Below are positions 34,906 to 44,432 of a DNA stretch of 64,000 bases, piece by piece (position 1 is the stretch's first letter; each line of letters begins with the position of its first letter). Source of the stretch: Acidicapsa dinghuensis (GTDB lineage: Bacteria; Acidobacteriota; Terriglobia; Terriglobales; Acidobacteriaceae); NCBI RefSeq assembly GCF_025685685.1, contig NZ_JAGSYH010000004.1:620001-684000 (forward strand), given 5' to 3'. The notes beneath the pieces are model-generated. The model did not search any database. It saw only the letters and a program-made list of their open reading frames with translations, and was not told the origin of the DNA. The translations under genes were made by a program, and so were the position numbers.

Positions 34906-36596
34906 GCAATACGCGGATTGCCTTTGAAGCGAGTGTAGGGCGGGCTGAGATCATAACGGATACCCGGCTCACTCAAATCGCGGCGGTTTGAAAAGAAAAT
35001 CGCATCGCCCTGCTTGATGAGGTAGTCGGCCGTTCGCGCGGCCAGGGCTTGAATCGTGAGGCCGGGATTCGCAGAGCCTTGCGTCGGGAGGATACTGCCG
35101 TCGCAGACAAAAAGATTCGGAATATCATGCGTGCGACCGAATTTGTCCACGACCGAAGTGGAGGGATCGCGTCCCATTCTCGCAGCACCGACCAAGTGAG
35201 CAAATCGAGATTCCTGCACAACTTGCTTCGCCCCGGCGGCCCACATGATCTCCATCACCTTTTGCTTTCCGAATTCAATGAGCTTTTTGTCGTTGTCATG
35301 CAAATTGAACGTTACCTTCGCAACCGGCAGGCCATGCTGATCTTTCTCTTCTGCGAGCTCAACGCAGTTGTCCTCCCACGGTAGGATCTCGCCCAGGACC
35401 CCCAAAGTCGACCAGTGGTTATAGTCCATCATGACGCGGCGCATACCCCACCCCCACGCCCCCATGGCCGCGACCATCTGTTTCGCAAATGCAACGGGCA
35501 GCGGTCCGACCGTCTGGATTGCAAAACCGCGGGCGAATCCTCGACGCGGATCAGTCTCATAGAATTCTTCGCTCAAAGCGTGCGCAGGTGGGGCCTTGTA
35601 GAGCCGAATCAGCTCTTCGAAGCGCCCGGCGACAACATTGCCGGCCTGGGCCATTAGATACTTGCCAAGCGTGCCACTTGAGTTCGCGAGACCCTGACGA
35701 TGGCCGGGACATGCGGAGTTCAGGAGCAGGCGCGGCGTCTCAATGGCATAGCCAGAGACGATTACTGCGCGCGCCCTCTGAAATTGTTCTTTTCCTTCGC
35801 GATCGAAATAGAAGACGCCATCGACTCGGCCATCCTGTCGCACACTCACTCGTGACGCCATTGCATGGGCTCGAATTTCAGCGCCATGCGAAATGGCATT
35901 GGGCACGTGGGTGATTAGGGTGCTGGCTTTCGCCCCAACCTTGCATCCCTGGATGCAAAAGCCACGATAGATGCAGTGTGGGCGATCGCCGTGAGAAGCG
36001 GAGAGAATTGCGACTGGACCCCCGGCAACCGAACGGATGCCAAGCTTCGTGCAGCCGCGAACCAGCACGTCACCCCGCCCACTCAGCGGATGCGGTCCGT
36101 AAGGATGGCCATGTGGGTCTCCCCAGGGAAACCAGGCCGGACCTGCAACCGGCATTTCGCGTTCCAGCAGTTCGTAGTAGGGCTTCAGATCCCAATACGA
36201 CATGGGCCAGTCGACGCCTACGCCATCTTCAGAGTAGACCCGAAAATCGGAGGGATGAAAGCGCGGCGCAAAGGCGGCCCAGTGTACGGAACCTCCACCG
36301 ACACCTTTGCCGCAATTATTCGAACCGAGCGCCAATGGATCTGTTCCGCCGGTGATGCGCAGGTCGTTCCAGTAGAGTTCATGCGAACCTTTTTCGTCGC
36401 TCACCCAGTCTTTCTCGGTATCCCAGAAGGGACCAGCTTCGAGGGCAACCACGCGGAATCCGGCACGAGCCAAACGCTGCACCAGCACTCCGCCTGCGCT
36501 GCCGACCCCGACGATGCAGTAGTCTACGAGATCGTTTTCCTGAAAACGACGCATTGGCGATGGAAGCGTCTGCATGGCGCCCAGACGGTGCGGCAT
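34902..36596 (-). CDS. GMC-family oxidoreductase (sugar/polyol dehydrogenase large subunit)
   Basis: The 564-residue FAD enzyme has the N-terminal nucleotide motif YCIVGVGSAGGVLVQRLA, the GMC signature CGKGVGGGSVHWAAF and a C-terminal motif GSANPGLTIQALAART. It belongs to the gluconate 2-dehydrogenase/GMC group that oxidises sugars or sugar acids and passes electrons to a cytochrome or quinone. No Tat signal or cytochrome gene is visible here. Its ATG overlaps the stop of the upstream subunit-3-like gene (TGATG), so the two are co-translated. It is the last gene of a six-gene operon. Confidence 0.88.
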   Translation of the reverse strand: MPHRLGAMQTLPSPMRRFQENDLVDYCIVGVGSAGGVLVQRLARAGFRVVALEAGPFWDTEKDWVSDEKGSHELYWNDLRITGGTDPLALGSNNCGKGVGGGSVHWAAFAPRFHPSDFRVYSEDGVGVDWPMSYWDLKPYYELLEREMPVAGPAWFPWGDPHGHPYGPHPLSGRGDVLVRGCTKLGIRSVAGGPVAILSASHGDRPHCIYRGFCIQGCKVGAKASTLITHVPNAISHGAEIRAHAMASRVSVRQDGRVDGVFYFDREGKEQFQRARAVIVSGYAIETPRLLLNSACPGHRQGLANSSGTLGKYLMAQAGNVVAGRFEELIRLYKAPPAHALSEEFYETDPRRGFARGFAIQTVGPLPVAFAKQMVAAMGAWGWGMRRVMMDYNHWSTLGVLGEILPWEDNCVELAEEKDQHGLPVAKVTFNLHDNDKKLIEFGKQKVMEIMWAAGAKQVVQESRFAHLVGAARMGRDPSTSVVDKFGRTHDIPNLFVCDGSILPTQGSANPGLTIQALAARTADYLIKQGDAIFFSNRRDLSEPGIRYDLSPPYTRFKGNPRIA

Positions 36597-37345
36597 CAGT
36601 GACTTCCTTTGTGATCGTGCTCTGAGCCTCGCTTAGAAGCGCTTTCTTCCCGCAATTCCGATAGCGAATCGACCGGCGCATTCCACTCGTAACGACGTTC
36701 GTCTTTCTCCCATGGTTCCGGCAGACCGTTTTCAAGCCGCATGTATCCGCGTGGATATGCCGGACCGCCGAAACCGATCTCATCCCATGCCCACGGGTGC
36801 GAATAATAAGCCGTTACGCAATCTTCCATCAGCATTGCCCAGAATCGGCGTACCGGCATCTCTTGCCATGCCGCGTTGGCGGGCTCCGGTTTTCCATCGT
36901 GGAGCGACATCAGGATCAGCTCCTGCCAATGCACGGTGAGGGCATGGAACGATTGTTGAAAGCGATGTTGGGCCATCTCTTCGATAGCTTTGATCGCAAG
37001 CCTATAGGCTTCCCGGTCCGGCGGCATATCTTCATATCGAAAGCCGTTGAGCGAATTCTTGTAGAGTCGCTCGTCGAGAACGGAAAGGATCGGAATCGTT
37101 CGCTCTTCTGCGCGATCATCCTGAGGCATTACGCGATCGATGACCGCGCGGAGCAGAGTTGCTTCCTTCTCAGAAAAGAATCGAATAGGTGCCGTCTCCG
37201 TGACGCGCTTGGTAACAGTCTTTCGCGTCGCATCTTCCCAACTCCTTTTTTGCGCCATCGTGCTATAGCCGGGGTAAAACCCCGGTTGTTCCAAATCTTT
37301 CAGGTCGCCGCCTGTCGCGAGATATGGAAGCGATTTCTTCGTCAT
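36596..37345 (-). CDS. Gluconate 2-dehydrogenase subunit 3-like protein
   Basis: The start is placed at ATG 37345 (MTKKSLPYLATGG) with GGGAGAGGCG upstream. The 249-residue protein has FFSEKEATLLRAVIDRVMPQDDR, the gluconate dehydrogenase subunit 3 signature, then a helical region ending in YYSHPWAWDEIGFGGPAYPRGY. Subunit 3 normally carries a Tat signal; here none is evident, so export with the GMC subunit is uncertain. The two genes overlap. It probably stabilises the GMC subunit. Confidence 0.85.
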   Translation of the reverse strand: MTKKSLPYLATGGDLKDLEQPGFYPGYSTMAQKRSWEDATRKTVTKRVTETAPIRFFSEKEATLLRAVIDRVMPQDDRAEERTIPILSVLDERLYKNSLNGFRYEDMPPDREAYRLAIKAIEEMAQHRFQQSFHALTVHWQELILMSLHDGKPEPANAAWQEMPVRRFWAMLMEDCVTAYYSHPWAWDEIGFGGPAYPRGYMRLENGLPEPWEKDERRYEWNAPVDSLSELREESASKRGSEHDHKGSH

Positions 37346-38301
37346 CGCCTCTCCCTTCGCAGAAGACTGGCTAGCAGGCCAAGAAAGCCGCAGGCAGCGA
37401 ATAAGAGTGGAGCAAAGATGGGAGGACCGTAAAGCGTGTTGTAGAGCGGCTTTTTGATGCCGCCCGGCCTGCGGACAATGCCGCGGGCATGGTAGTAAAA
37501 ACCTATCGCGCCATCGGCCAACGCCAAAGCGGACACAGCCGGCAAAGCGGTGTTGGCAATGCGGCGGCTTCTCACTGCTCCGACTGCTGCAGCCATAACG
37601 AGGGGCGCCAACAGTACTGGCGTCCACTGAGCCTTGAAGCGAAAGTTGGACTTGTAGTGGGAGTAGAGTGCCTCAAAGCCGCTGAAGAATGCCCATAGAA
37701 CCGTAAGGGCAGAAAGATGCTTCTGGAATCTGCCATGACGAAGGTCACTCCGCCAGCCGGAACTTTCAGACTCGATTGCTGCGCCTACCCGTTCTACGGT
37801 CGGTTCCAAGTCCTCTTCTCGACGCAGGTACGATGCCATCAATCCCAGATAGGCGCTTGTTCCGAACAGCAGCGGCGCAAAGATCGGCGGACCCATCACG
37901 ATGTTTGTGACTGGCAGGCTCCATCCGCCCGGCTTCCGCGCAATGCCTCGGATGTGAAAAAAGAATCCAATGACCCCATCAGCGAGCGTAACAATACTGA
38001 TCCAACGAAGAACAGTGCGAGCAGCGAATCGGCTAAACACTCCCACGAGGCCGGCGCCGGCAAGCGCTCCGCTCAGAACGACCGGCGTATACATCACCGG
38101 ATTGCTATAGCTGCCCTTGTAATGCTCGTAGCCAACTTCGAGTCCGCTCGCGACGCTCGTCGTGGCGACGATCAGACAGAGGCTGCGCTGAAAGCAGCCT
38201 TCGCGCAGATGCTCAAGCGCCGACGTGAGTGTTTCAGCTAAAGGAGCGGGCAGATTCCGATTTGCACTCTGCTCCAACGTATCGGTCAGGATAAACGTCA
38301 T
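37342..38301 (-). CDS. Membrane protein made of two tandem homologous halves
   Basis: The 319-residue integral membrane protein has two repeats. The first contains GLEVGYEHYKGSYSNP, LADGVIGFFFHIRGIARKPGG and VMGPPIFAPLLFGTSAYLGL; the second has GFEALYSHYKSNFRFK, LADGAIGFYYHARGIVRRPGG and LYGPPIFAPLLFAACGFLGL. Each half has about four helices. The His/Arg pair in the repeats (HxRGI) could bind quinone or heme. It overlaps both neighbours by ATGA-type junctions. It could be the membrane anchor or electron acceptor for the GMC dehydrogenase (inference). No family name recognised. Confidence 0.75.
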   Translation of the reverse strand: MTFILTDTLEQSANRNLPAPLAETLTSALEHLREGCFQRSLCLIVATTSVASGLEVGYEHYKGSYSNPVMYTPVVLSGALAGAGLVGVFSRFAARTVLRWISIVTLADGVIGFFFHIRGIARKPGGWSLPVTNIVMGPPIFAPLLFGTSAYLGLMASYLRREEDLEPTVERVGAAIESESSGWRSDLRHGRFQKHLSALTVLWAFFSGFEALYSHYKSNFRFKAQWTPVLLAPLVMAAAVGAVRSRRIANTALPAVSALALADGAIGFYYHARGIVRRPGGIKKPLYNTLYGPPIFAPLLFAACGFLGLLASLLRRERR

Positions 38302-38960
38302 GCCAGCTCACCTGTGTCCCAGGCGACGGCCCTGGTCCATGCCCCACCTGCTCCCCGAATCAGCACCGGAAAGGCAGCAAAATGGCGTATTCGCCCGTCA
38401 ATCATGGCATCCGGTACGCGAATATCTTCGATGATGAGCTTTTTTCTACTCAGCAATACTTTGTGAGCGGCCGTCTCCTTTTCCGGATCGTCATACCCGC
38501 CGATACTCAGTCCTTCGATCCCCACGCCATGTATACCGAGCGAGATCAGATATTCCGCTCCCTCGCCGGTGAGATAGGGCCACGCGGTAAGAAACTCTTT
38601 GGTAAGAGCCCGCTTTTCAGCCCAGCCGGTCTTGAGCAACACGATCATTCCCGCCTTGATTTGATCGGCATGCCGTTCAAAATCTCTCGCGGCAAGGTCG
38701 CTGCCGGGCTCTTTGTGTCGCAGGTCGAGAGCAATACAAGGCGCATGAAAGTGGCTTAGCGGAAGGGCGTCGATGGTCTCTGCTTCTGGAAAGAAATGGA
38801 ATGGAGCATCCACGTGTGTTCCGGTGTGGGTCATCAAGTCCAGGTGCTCGACATTTGCCGATTCGATGGCAGTGAGATGCGGGATGGTCATCGTGGTGGG
38901 ACGAAACTTCGGCCATTGCGGAACATTATTGAAGATCGGCTGGCTCAGGTCGTAAATCAT
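38298..38960 (-). CDS. Cyclase family protein (kynurenine formamidase-like metal hydrolase)
   Basis: The start is ATG 38960 (MIYDLSQPIFNNVPQWP) preceded by GGAGGAAC. The 220-residue protein has the metal-binding motif HTGTHVDAPFHF and the later LLKTGWAEK and GIHGVGIEGLSIGGYDDP, the fold of the cyclase superfamily that hydrolyses amides, esters or lactones. In this operon, next to an enolase-superfamily dehydratase and a sugar dehydrogenase, a lactonase role is plausible. Overlapping starts and stops on both sides show tight coupling. Confidence 0.85.
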   Translation of the reverse strand: MIYDLSQPIFNNVPQWPKFRPTTMTIPHLTAIESANVEHLDLMTHTGTHVDAPFHFFPEAETIDALPLSHFHAPCIALDLRHKEPGSDLAARDFERHADQIKAGMIVLLKTGWAEKRALTKEFLTAWPYLTGEGAEYLISLGIHGVGIEGLSIGGYDDPEKETAAHKVLLSRKKLIIEDIRVPDAMIDGRIRHFAAFPVLIRGAGGAWTRAVAWDTGELA

Positions 38961-40066
38961 TTGTTCCTCCAGGCGAGGAACCGCTCCGCATCGTGATGCT
39001 TGAAGATCAGGCCCATGCCGGGCCGCGAACGATCGGGCTTTAACTCGCCATCCTTGGGTGCGATGAAACCATCGAACAGCATCTCCTCGATGCGTGCGTG
39101 ATCGTGAAAGTACTCGACGTGCCGGAACTTCGGAACCGCGCAACCGATGTGCATGTGAAGGGATGGTGCACAATGCGCCGAGATGGGATAGCCAAAGCTC
39201 GATGCGATGGCTGCGCCTTCAAGGAAACCAGTAAATCCCTTGCAGCGGGTCGCATCCAACTGCAAGACATCGACCGACTGCGCCTCAAGCATTTGCCTGA
39301 AATAGAGGGAATCGTAGCCGTATTCGCCAGCGGCTATCTCCATCACGCCGGCAGCATGATCGCGCACCCGACGTAAACCGTCCAGGTCATCGGAACTGAC
39401 AGGCTCCTCAAACCACCTAACATTGAAGTCAACAAACTTCCGCGCAAAAGCGATTGCCTGCCGAGTGTCGTAAGCGCCATTCGCATCCACAAACAGATTG
39501 GTTGAAGCGCCGATGGCTTCGCGCGCCACACGAACTCTCTCAAGATCTGCGTCTGGTTCCGCGCCGATCTTCATTTTGACGCTCTTCAATCCCTGTTCAG
39601 ACCAGCCGGACAGTTGTTTCGCCAATTGCGTATTGCTGTACGTGGTAAAGCCACCACTGCCATAGGCAGCCACGCTCGAATGAAGCGGCCCGAGAAGATC
39701 GACCAGAGAGTGGCCCAATAGCTTTGCCCTCAAATCCCAGAGTGCGATGTCGAGAGCCGATATCGCCATCGAAGCAATCCCGCGGCTCCCGTCGTTTCGC
39801 ACCTGCCTGAGCATCGTCGCGTAAAGCGCCGACACATCGAGAGCCGCGCGATGCAAAAGGCACTTCTTTGCGAGGTGTTCAGCCACAAATGCGGTGGCTT
39901 GATTGCCGTAGGTGTATCCAAGCCCAACAAGATCGGCAGCGTGGATTTCGCAAACGATGAGAGTGGTCGAATCCCACTCGAAAGTACCATCGCCTTCGGG
40001 AGCATCCGTCGGAATCGTATAGGCGGAGACAGCTACTTTTCCTACCGGAACGTCCGACATTGTCAT
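38957..40066 (-). CDS. Enolase-superfamily sugar-acid dehydratase/racemase (mandelate racemase-like)
   Basis: The 369-residue enzyme has the K-x-K catalytic motif KSVKMKIG and the metal ligands Asp in LFVDANGAYD, Glu in WFEEPVSSDD and Glu in IAAGEYGYD. A His-containing ISAHCAPSLHMHIG stretch follows near the C-terminus. These define the mandelate racemase/muconate lactonising group; sugar-acid dehydratases are the commonest members. The stop overlaps the cyclase start. The upstream TPP enzyme is 27 bases away. Confidence 0.88.
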   Translation of the reverse strand: MTMSDVPVGKVAVSAYTIPTDAPEGDGTFEWDSTTLIVCEIHAADLVGLGYTYGNQATAFVAEHLAKKCLLHRAALDVSALYATMLRQVRNDGSRGIASMAISALDIALWDLRAKLLGHSLVDLLGPLHSSVAAYGSGGFTTYSNTQLAKQLSGWSEQGLKSVKMKIGAEPDADLERVRVAREAIGASTNLFVDANGAYDTRQAIAFARKFVDFNVRWFEEPVSSDDLDGLRRVRDHAAGVMEIAAGEYGYDSLYFRQMLEAQSVDVLQLDATRCKGFTGFLEGAAIASSFGYPISAHCAPSLHMHIGCAVPKFRHVEYFHDHARIEEMLFDGFIAPKDGELKPDRSRPGMGLIFKHHDAERFLAWRNK

Positions 40067-40093
40067 ATTGGCGGCGGCTCCTCATTTGCGTGA

Positions 40094-41839
40094 TTACACT
40101 AGTTCACGAACCTTATCGTGCGCGTTCGTCAGAACGATCTTCATGCGGTTTGGCTCGCCGCGAACCAGAGCCTCAGCCAGTTTCAGTGCCTGACCGGCCT
40201 TGATCTTTGCCGGCATAGGCGGCGTAAATTCATCGACAACCGCCTCGATGAGAACCGGACCTGGACGGCCCATTACACTCTCTAATTGAGATCCGCATGT
40301 TGCCGGATCTTCGACCTGGATCGCATCGATTCCAGCGCCACGGGCAATCGTGACAAAATCGGCGGGGTAAAGGTCGCACGCATATTCGGGATTGCCCAGG
40401 AAGACCATCTGCTCCCATTTGATCTGTCCCAGTGTATTGTTCTTGATGACGATGATCTTGATGTTGAGCTTGTAGGCGGCGACGGTAATCAACTCGCCCA
40501 GCAGCATACTCAGGCCACCATCACCGATGACGCAATACACCGGCCTGTCCGGATAAGCTACGGCGGCGGCAATGGCATAAGGAAGGCCACATGCCATTGT
40601 GGCGAGATTACCTGAGCAACTATGCTTCTGGCCGCGCAAAGCTGGAACATAACGCGCCCACCATGTTGTGATGGTTCCTGAGTCCGAGGTGACAATCGCA
40701 TTCGACGAGATGCGCTTTCCCAACTCCCAACCTACGACCTGCGGCTTCATCGGTTTGTCGCTCCGGGTTCCGCGTTCTTCCATGAGTTTTTGCCACTCCG
40801 CTTTGCCCTTCTGGGCTTTCTCGAGGAAGCCCTTCTCGTGCTTTTCAAGCAGCGGCAGCAGTGCTCGCAGGGTATTTTTCGCGTCTCCCACCAGACCAAC
40901 GTCGGCTGGATGGCGAAGGCTGATGCGTTGCGGATCGATATCGATCTGGACACACTTGATCGAGCCTGGCTCAGGGAGGAATTCGATATACGGGAATGAT
41001 GTTCCCACCATCAATAATGTGTCGCAGGCCTCGATGGCATCCTGTGAGGGTTCGGTGCCAAGCAGGCCTATCCCGCCCGTGGTGTAAGGGCTGTCGTCCG
41101 GCACGGCCGCCTTGCCGAGCAGAGCTTTGACAATGGGCGCACCGAGCGTCTCAGCAATTTCCTCCAGTTCCTGGGTAGCATGTAGCGCGCCTTGCCCAGC
41201 GAGAACTGCAATCTTTTTTCCGCGATTGAGAATGCCCGCCGCATGTTCCAGCTCGATTCGGGCCGGAAGCTGATCAAAGTAGGCCGGCACAGCCGAAGTG
41301 TGATGAACAGGGTTTCGCTCCGACCGGCCCTTCTTGATTTCCTGAACCTGAACATCGACTGGAATAGTGATGTGTGCGACGCCGCGGGAAGCCAGAGCGG
41401 TGCGGATCGCCAGATCGGCCACGCTTTCCATATGCGCTCCACTCATGATCCGCTCGTTGTATACCGCCACATCGATGAAGAGCTTGTCCAAGGCCACATC
41501 CTGCTGAGTGAACGTGCCGATCAAATCGCTGTGCTGGAGTCCGGTGATCGCCAGCACCGGCGCATGGTCCATCTTTGCGTCATAGAGCCCGTTCAGCAGG
41601 TGAATTCCTCCCGGACCTGAGGTTGCGATGCACACTCCTAGCTTGCCGGTGAACTTGGCATAAGCGCACGCCATGAATGCGGCTGCCTCTTCATGCCTGA
41701 CATGAATGAAGCGAATCCGTTCTTTTTCTTTGCGGAGCGACTCAAAGACCCCATTGATGCCGTCGCCGGGTAGGCCGAAGATGGTGTCAACACCCCAAGC
41801 GAGTAGCCGTTCTACAAGTACGTCCGATGCATTTGTCAT
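40094..41839 (-). CDS. Thiamine-pyrophosphate enzyme (pyruvate oxidase/dehydrogenase-like)
   Basis: The 581-residue TPP enzyme has a catalytic Glu in RHEEAAAFMACAYAKFTG, the FAD/ADP-binding-type middle domain, and the TPP-binding motif starting GDGGLSMLLGE and ending KNNTLGQIKWEQ. The arrangement matches pyruvate oxidase and acetolactate-synthase-like proteins. The pairing with a sugar-acid dehydratase suggests it may act on a 2-oxo acid made in this pathway. It is the promoter-proximal gene of the six-gene operon, divergent from the PPC-domain gene with a 172-base gap. Confidence 0.88.
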   Translation of the reverse strand: MTNASDVLVERLLAWGVDTIFGLPGDGINGVFESLRKEKERIRFIHVRHEEAAAFMACAYAKFTGKLGVCIATSGPGGIHLLNGLYDAKMDHAPVLAITGLQHSDLIGTFTQQDVALDKLFIDVAVYNERIMSGAHMESVADLAIRTALASRGVAHITIPVDVQVQEIKKGRSERNPVHHTSAVPAYFDQLPARIELEHAAGILNRGKKIAVLAGQGALHATQELEEIAETLGAPIVKALLGKAAVPDDSPYTTGGIGLLGTEPSQDAIEACDTLLMVGTSFPYIEFLPEPGSIKCVQIDIDPQRISLRHPADVGLVGDAKNTLRALLPLLEKHEKGFLEKAQKGKAEWQKLMEERGTRSDKPMKPQVVGWELGKRISSNAIVTSDSGTITTWWARYVPALRGQKHSCSGNLATMACGLPYAIAAAVAYPDRPVYCVIGDGGLSMLLGELITVAAYKLNIKIIVIKNNTLGQIKWEQMVFLGNPEYACDLYPADFVTIARGAGIDAIQVEDPATCGSQLESVMGRPGPVLIEAVVDEFTPPMPAKIKAGQALKLAEALVRGEPNRMKIVLTNAHDKVRELV

Positions 41840-42011
41840 CTTGCTCTCCGGAACAGAATGGTCCTACGGTGCGGACAGACGGTTGGATGCGCATTTCCTC
41901 TTCTAAGTCATTTGCGTGTAAATCGGGAAAGTTGGTGAGCTCCTCAATATCAATCGAGAAGACTGATCGAACGCAGCTTCCAACCTCAGCATCCAAGGCG
42001 CAGGAGTAAGA

Positions 42012-42443
42012 ATGCGATCACGCCAGGTTGCCGAAAATCCCAAAACTCTTGTCGTCATCCTCGATACCGGAGATGAAATACTAGCCGCGCTCAAATCGGT
42101 GGCGGGAGTGGAACATCTGGCAGCCAGTAGCTTTAAGGCCATAGGCGCTCTCAGTGCGGTCGAATTGGGCTGGTTCAATTGGACGACCAAGAAATATGAG
42201 ACTGCGGTCAACCTTCAGGAGCAGGTTGAGCTTTTGTCACTCATTGGAGACATCGCCCTCAAAGACGGTGAACCGCAGGTCCATGCACATCTGGTCATTG
42301 GAAGACAGGATGGGTCAGCTCATGGCGGTCACCTGCTGAGCGCAACCGTTCGTCCAACCTGCGAGATCGTCATTACCGAAAGCCCCAAACATCTTCAGAA
42401 AGAGATCGATCCTGAATCTGGTATTGCTCTGATTCGCCCGTGA
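42012..42443 (+). CDS. PPC (DUF296) domain protein
   Basis: The 143-residue protein has the DUF296/PPC domain signatures KSVAGVEHLAASSFKAIG, LGWFNWTTKKYE, VHAHLVIGRQDGSAHGGHLL and RPTCEIVITESP. The domain forms trimers; in plants it accompanies AT-hooks, in bacteria it stands alone with unknown ligands. It is divergent from the six-gene operon and followed by a Gfo/Idh oxidoreductase, so it could be part of the same stress or sugar response. Confidence 0.88.
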   Translation: MRSRQVAENPKTLVVILDTGDEILAALKSVAGVEHLAASSFKAIGALSAVELGWFNWTTKKYETAVNLQEQVELLSLIGDIALKDGEPQVHAHLVIGRQDGSAHGGHLLSATVRPTCEIVITESPKHLQKEIDPESGIALIRP

Positions 42444-42501
42444 GCAATGAACTGGTCACCCGTGCGCGCTTACAGCATCCTTGAATCAAAAGAGGACATT
42501 T

Positions 42502-43662
42502 ATGGGGATCAAAGAATTGATTGGAATGGAATCCGACCGCAAGATTCGATACGCAATCGTTGGACTCGGCGATATCGCTCAAGAGGACATGATGCCCGGC
42601 GTTGATCATACGGGTAACTCGGAAATCACCGCGCTTGTCACCTCGGATCCGGTGAAAGCAAAAGAGTTGGGAGAGAAGTACAAAGCGGGGGCGGTCTTTG
42701 CCTATGAGCAGTTCCCTGAGGCGCTAGTCTCCGGAACCTTCGACGCGATCTATTTGGCCACCCCGAACTGGCGTCATGCAGAATTCATTGTCCCTGCTCT
42801 GAAGGCCGGCATCCACGTTCTTACGGAAAAGCCGCTCGAAATCTCGACTGCTAAGTGCAAAGAAATTCTCGATGCACAAGCCACATCGACGGCCAAGCTC
42901 ATGGTCGCGTACAGGCTTCACTTCGAACCGGCAACGCTCGACACGATTGACAGAATTCGATCCGGTGCCTTGGGCGAAGTCCATTTGTTTGCATCGACTT
43001 TCTCGCAGCTGGTCGACCCTGAGAATCATAGAGTTAAGAATGGAGAACTTGCCGGTCCGGTCTTTGACATGGGGCCTTACCCGGTCAATGCATCGCGCTA
43101 CGTCTTTGAAGACGAGCCGGTAGGAGTCGTATCCGCGGTCGGAACGAAACACACGGATTCCGGCTTTCCGCAGGACTTTTATGACACAGTGGCGGTAACG
43201 CTGCGCTTCCCGAATAACAGACTGGCACAATTCAACCTGTCTTACTTCGGCAATCCATCGAGTTCGCTGGTCGCCGTCGGTACTAAGGGGACCCTGGAAC
43301 TCGATCCTTCGTACACCTTCGGCAAGGGGCTGAAGCAGGTAATCGCTATCGGTGAAAAAACAGAAGAGAATTCGTTCAAGAATACCGATCACTTCGGCGG
43401 TGAACTCAAATACTTCTCCGATTGCATTCTGAATAATGAGGACCCCGAGCCAAACGGAGAAGAGGGCTTTGCCGACGTTCGTGTGCTGGAGGGCATTCTG
43501 GCAGCGCTGGAGAGTGGAAAGTCCGTCGAACTGACTCCGTTTCAGAAAACGCGGCGAATTGATACCGAACGCCAGAAGGTCGATCTAAGGGCGGTTTCCA
43601 CTCCCGAACTCGTCCATGCCAGCAATCCTGGCAGAGACACGGACAAGAAGCCAAAGAACTGA
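42502..43662 (+). CDS. Gfo/Idh/MocA-family oxidoreductase (cytoplasmic)
   Basis: The start ATG 42502 (MGIKELIGMESD) has AAGAGGAC upstream. The 386-residue protein has the Rossmann motif YAIVGLGDIAQ, the family EKP motif in HVLTEKPLEIS and a C-terminal domain with GPVFDMGPYPVNASRY. No signal peptide is visible. It probably acts on sugars or inositol-type polyols with NAD(P). A related Tat-exported protein is at 45681. Confidence 0.88.
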   Translation: MGIKELIGMESDRKIRYAIVGLGDIAQEDMMPGVDHTGNSEITALVTSDPVKAKELGEKYKAGAVFAYEQFPEALVSGTFDAIYLATPNWRHAEFIVPALKAGIHVLTEKPLEISTAKCKEILDAQATSTAKLMVAYRLHFEPATLDTIDRIRSGALGEVHLFASTFSQLVDPENHRVKNGELAGPVFDMGPYPVNASRYVFEDEPVGVVSAVGTKHTDSGFPQDFYDTVAVTLRFPNNRLAQFNLSYFGNPSSSLVAVGTKGTLELDPSYTFGKGLKQVIAIGEKTEENSFKNTDHFGGELKYFSDCILNNEDPEPNGEEGFADVRVLEGILAALESGKSVELTPFQKTRRIDTERQKVDLRAVSTPELVHASNPGRDTDKKPKN

Positions 43663-43773
43663 TTGCTGCCCGTCTCGCTCCGGCTCGGAGTCTCGCTCTT
43701 CTTCGAATCCCGGCCCACAAGAAGCGCAATTTCGCATCCAACCACATGCACGGCGATCCGAGGAGGACACATT

Positions 43774-44322
43774 ATGCCGGAAAAGGGACTGAAAGAGCTT
43801 TTCATTGACGAACTCAAAGATCTGTACAACGCCGAAAACCAATTGGTGAAAGCGTTACCGAAGTTGGCGAAGGCGTCGGAATTTCCTGAGCTCAAAGCAG
43901 GCTTCGAAGAACATCTCGAGCAAACCAAGGGTCACGTAGAACGCCTCGAAAGCATTTTCGTGAAATTGGGAGAAGATCCCAAAGGGAAAAAATGCAAAGG
44001 GATGGAAGGGCTTGTGGAAGAGGGGGCCGAAGCCATCGAGGAATACGAAGGCGCGGTTCGCGATGCCGCGCTCATCGGCGGCGCTCAACGGGTCGAGCAC
44101 TACGAGATGGCGGGCTATGGAACCGTGATCGCGATGGCGAAGCAATTGGGCGAATCGAGCCACGCCAAGCTGCTCGAACAAACGCTGGAAGAAGAGAAAG
44201 AAACGGATGCTAAGTTGACATCTCTATCCAAGAAAGTGAATCCAACGGCCGCAGACGGCCAGAATCAGAGCAAGAGGGTCGAGGCATCGACAAAGAAGAC
44301 GGCATCGCATCACGCTGCATAA
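43774..44322 (+). CDS. YciE/YciF-family ferritin-like protein (DUF892)
   Basis: The start is ATG 43774 after AGGAGGACACATT. The 182-residue protein has LKELFIDELKDLYNAENQL, HLEQTKGHVERLESIF, GGAQRVEHYEMAGYGTVIAMAKQLG and LLEQTLEEEKETD, the four-helix DUF892 signature with carboxylate/His metal-binding sites. A Lys/Ser-rich tail follows. The family is induced by osmotic, desiccation and general stress. It is co-directional with neighbouring genes of the stress group. Confidence 0.92.
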   Translation: MPEKGLKELFIDELKDLYNAENQLVKALPKLAKASEFPELKAGFEEHLEQTKGHVERLESIFVKLGEDPKGKKCKGMEGLVEEGAEAIEEYEGAVRDAALIGGAQRVEHYEMAGYGTVIAMAKQLGESSHAKLLEQTLEEEKETDAKLTSLSKKVNPTAADGQNQSKRVEASTKKTASHHAA

Positions 44323-44432
44323 TCCAAGCTAGCTCGGGTTACTGGGCTTCGAGTGCAACACCATTCGAAGTCCAGGTTCAATCAAACTGTGCGTCATCGG
44401 GTATCTCTCCGCAAGCATTCTCGGTGTAAGCC

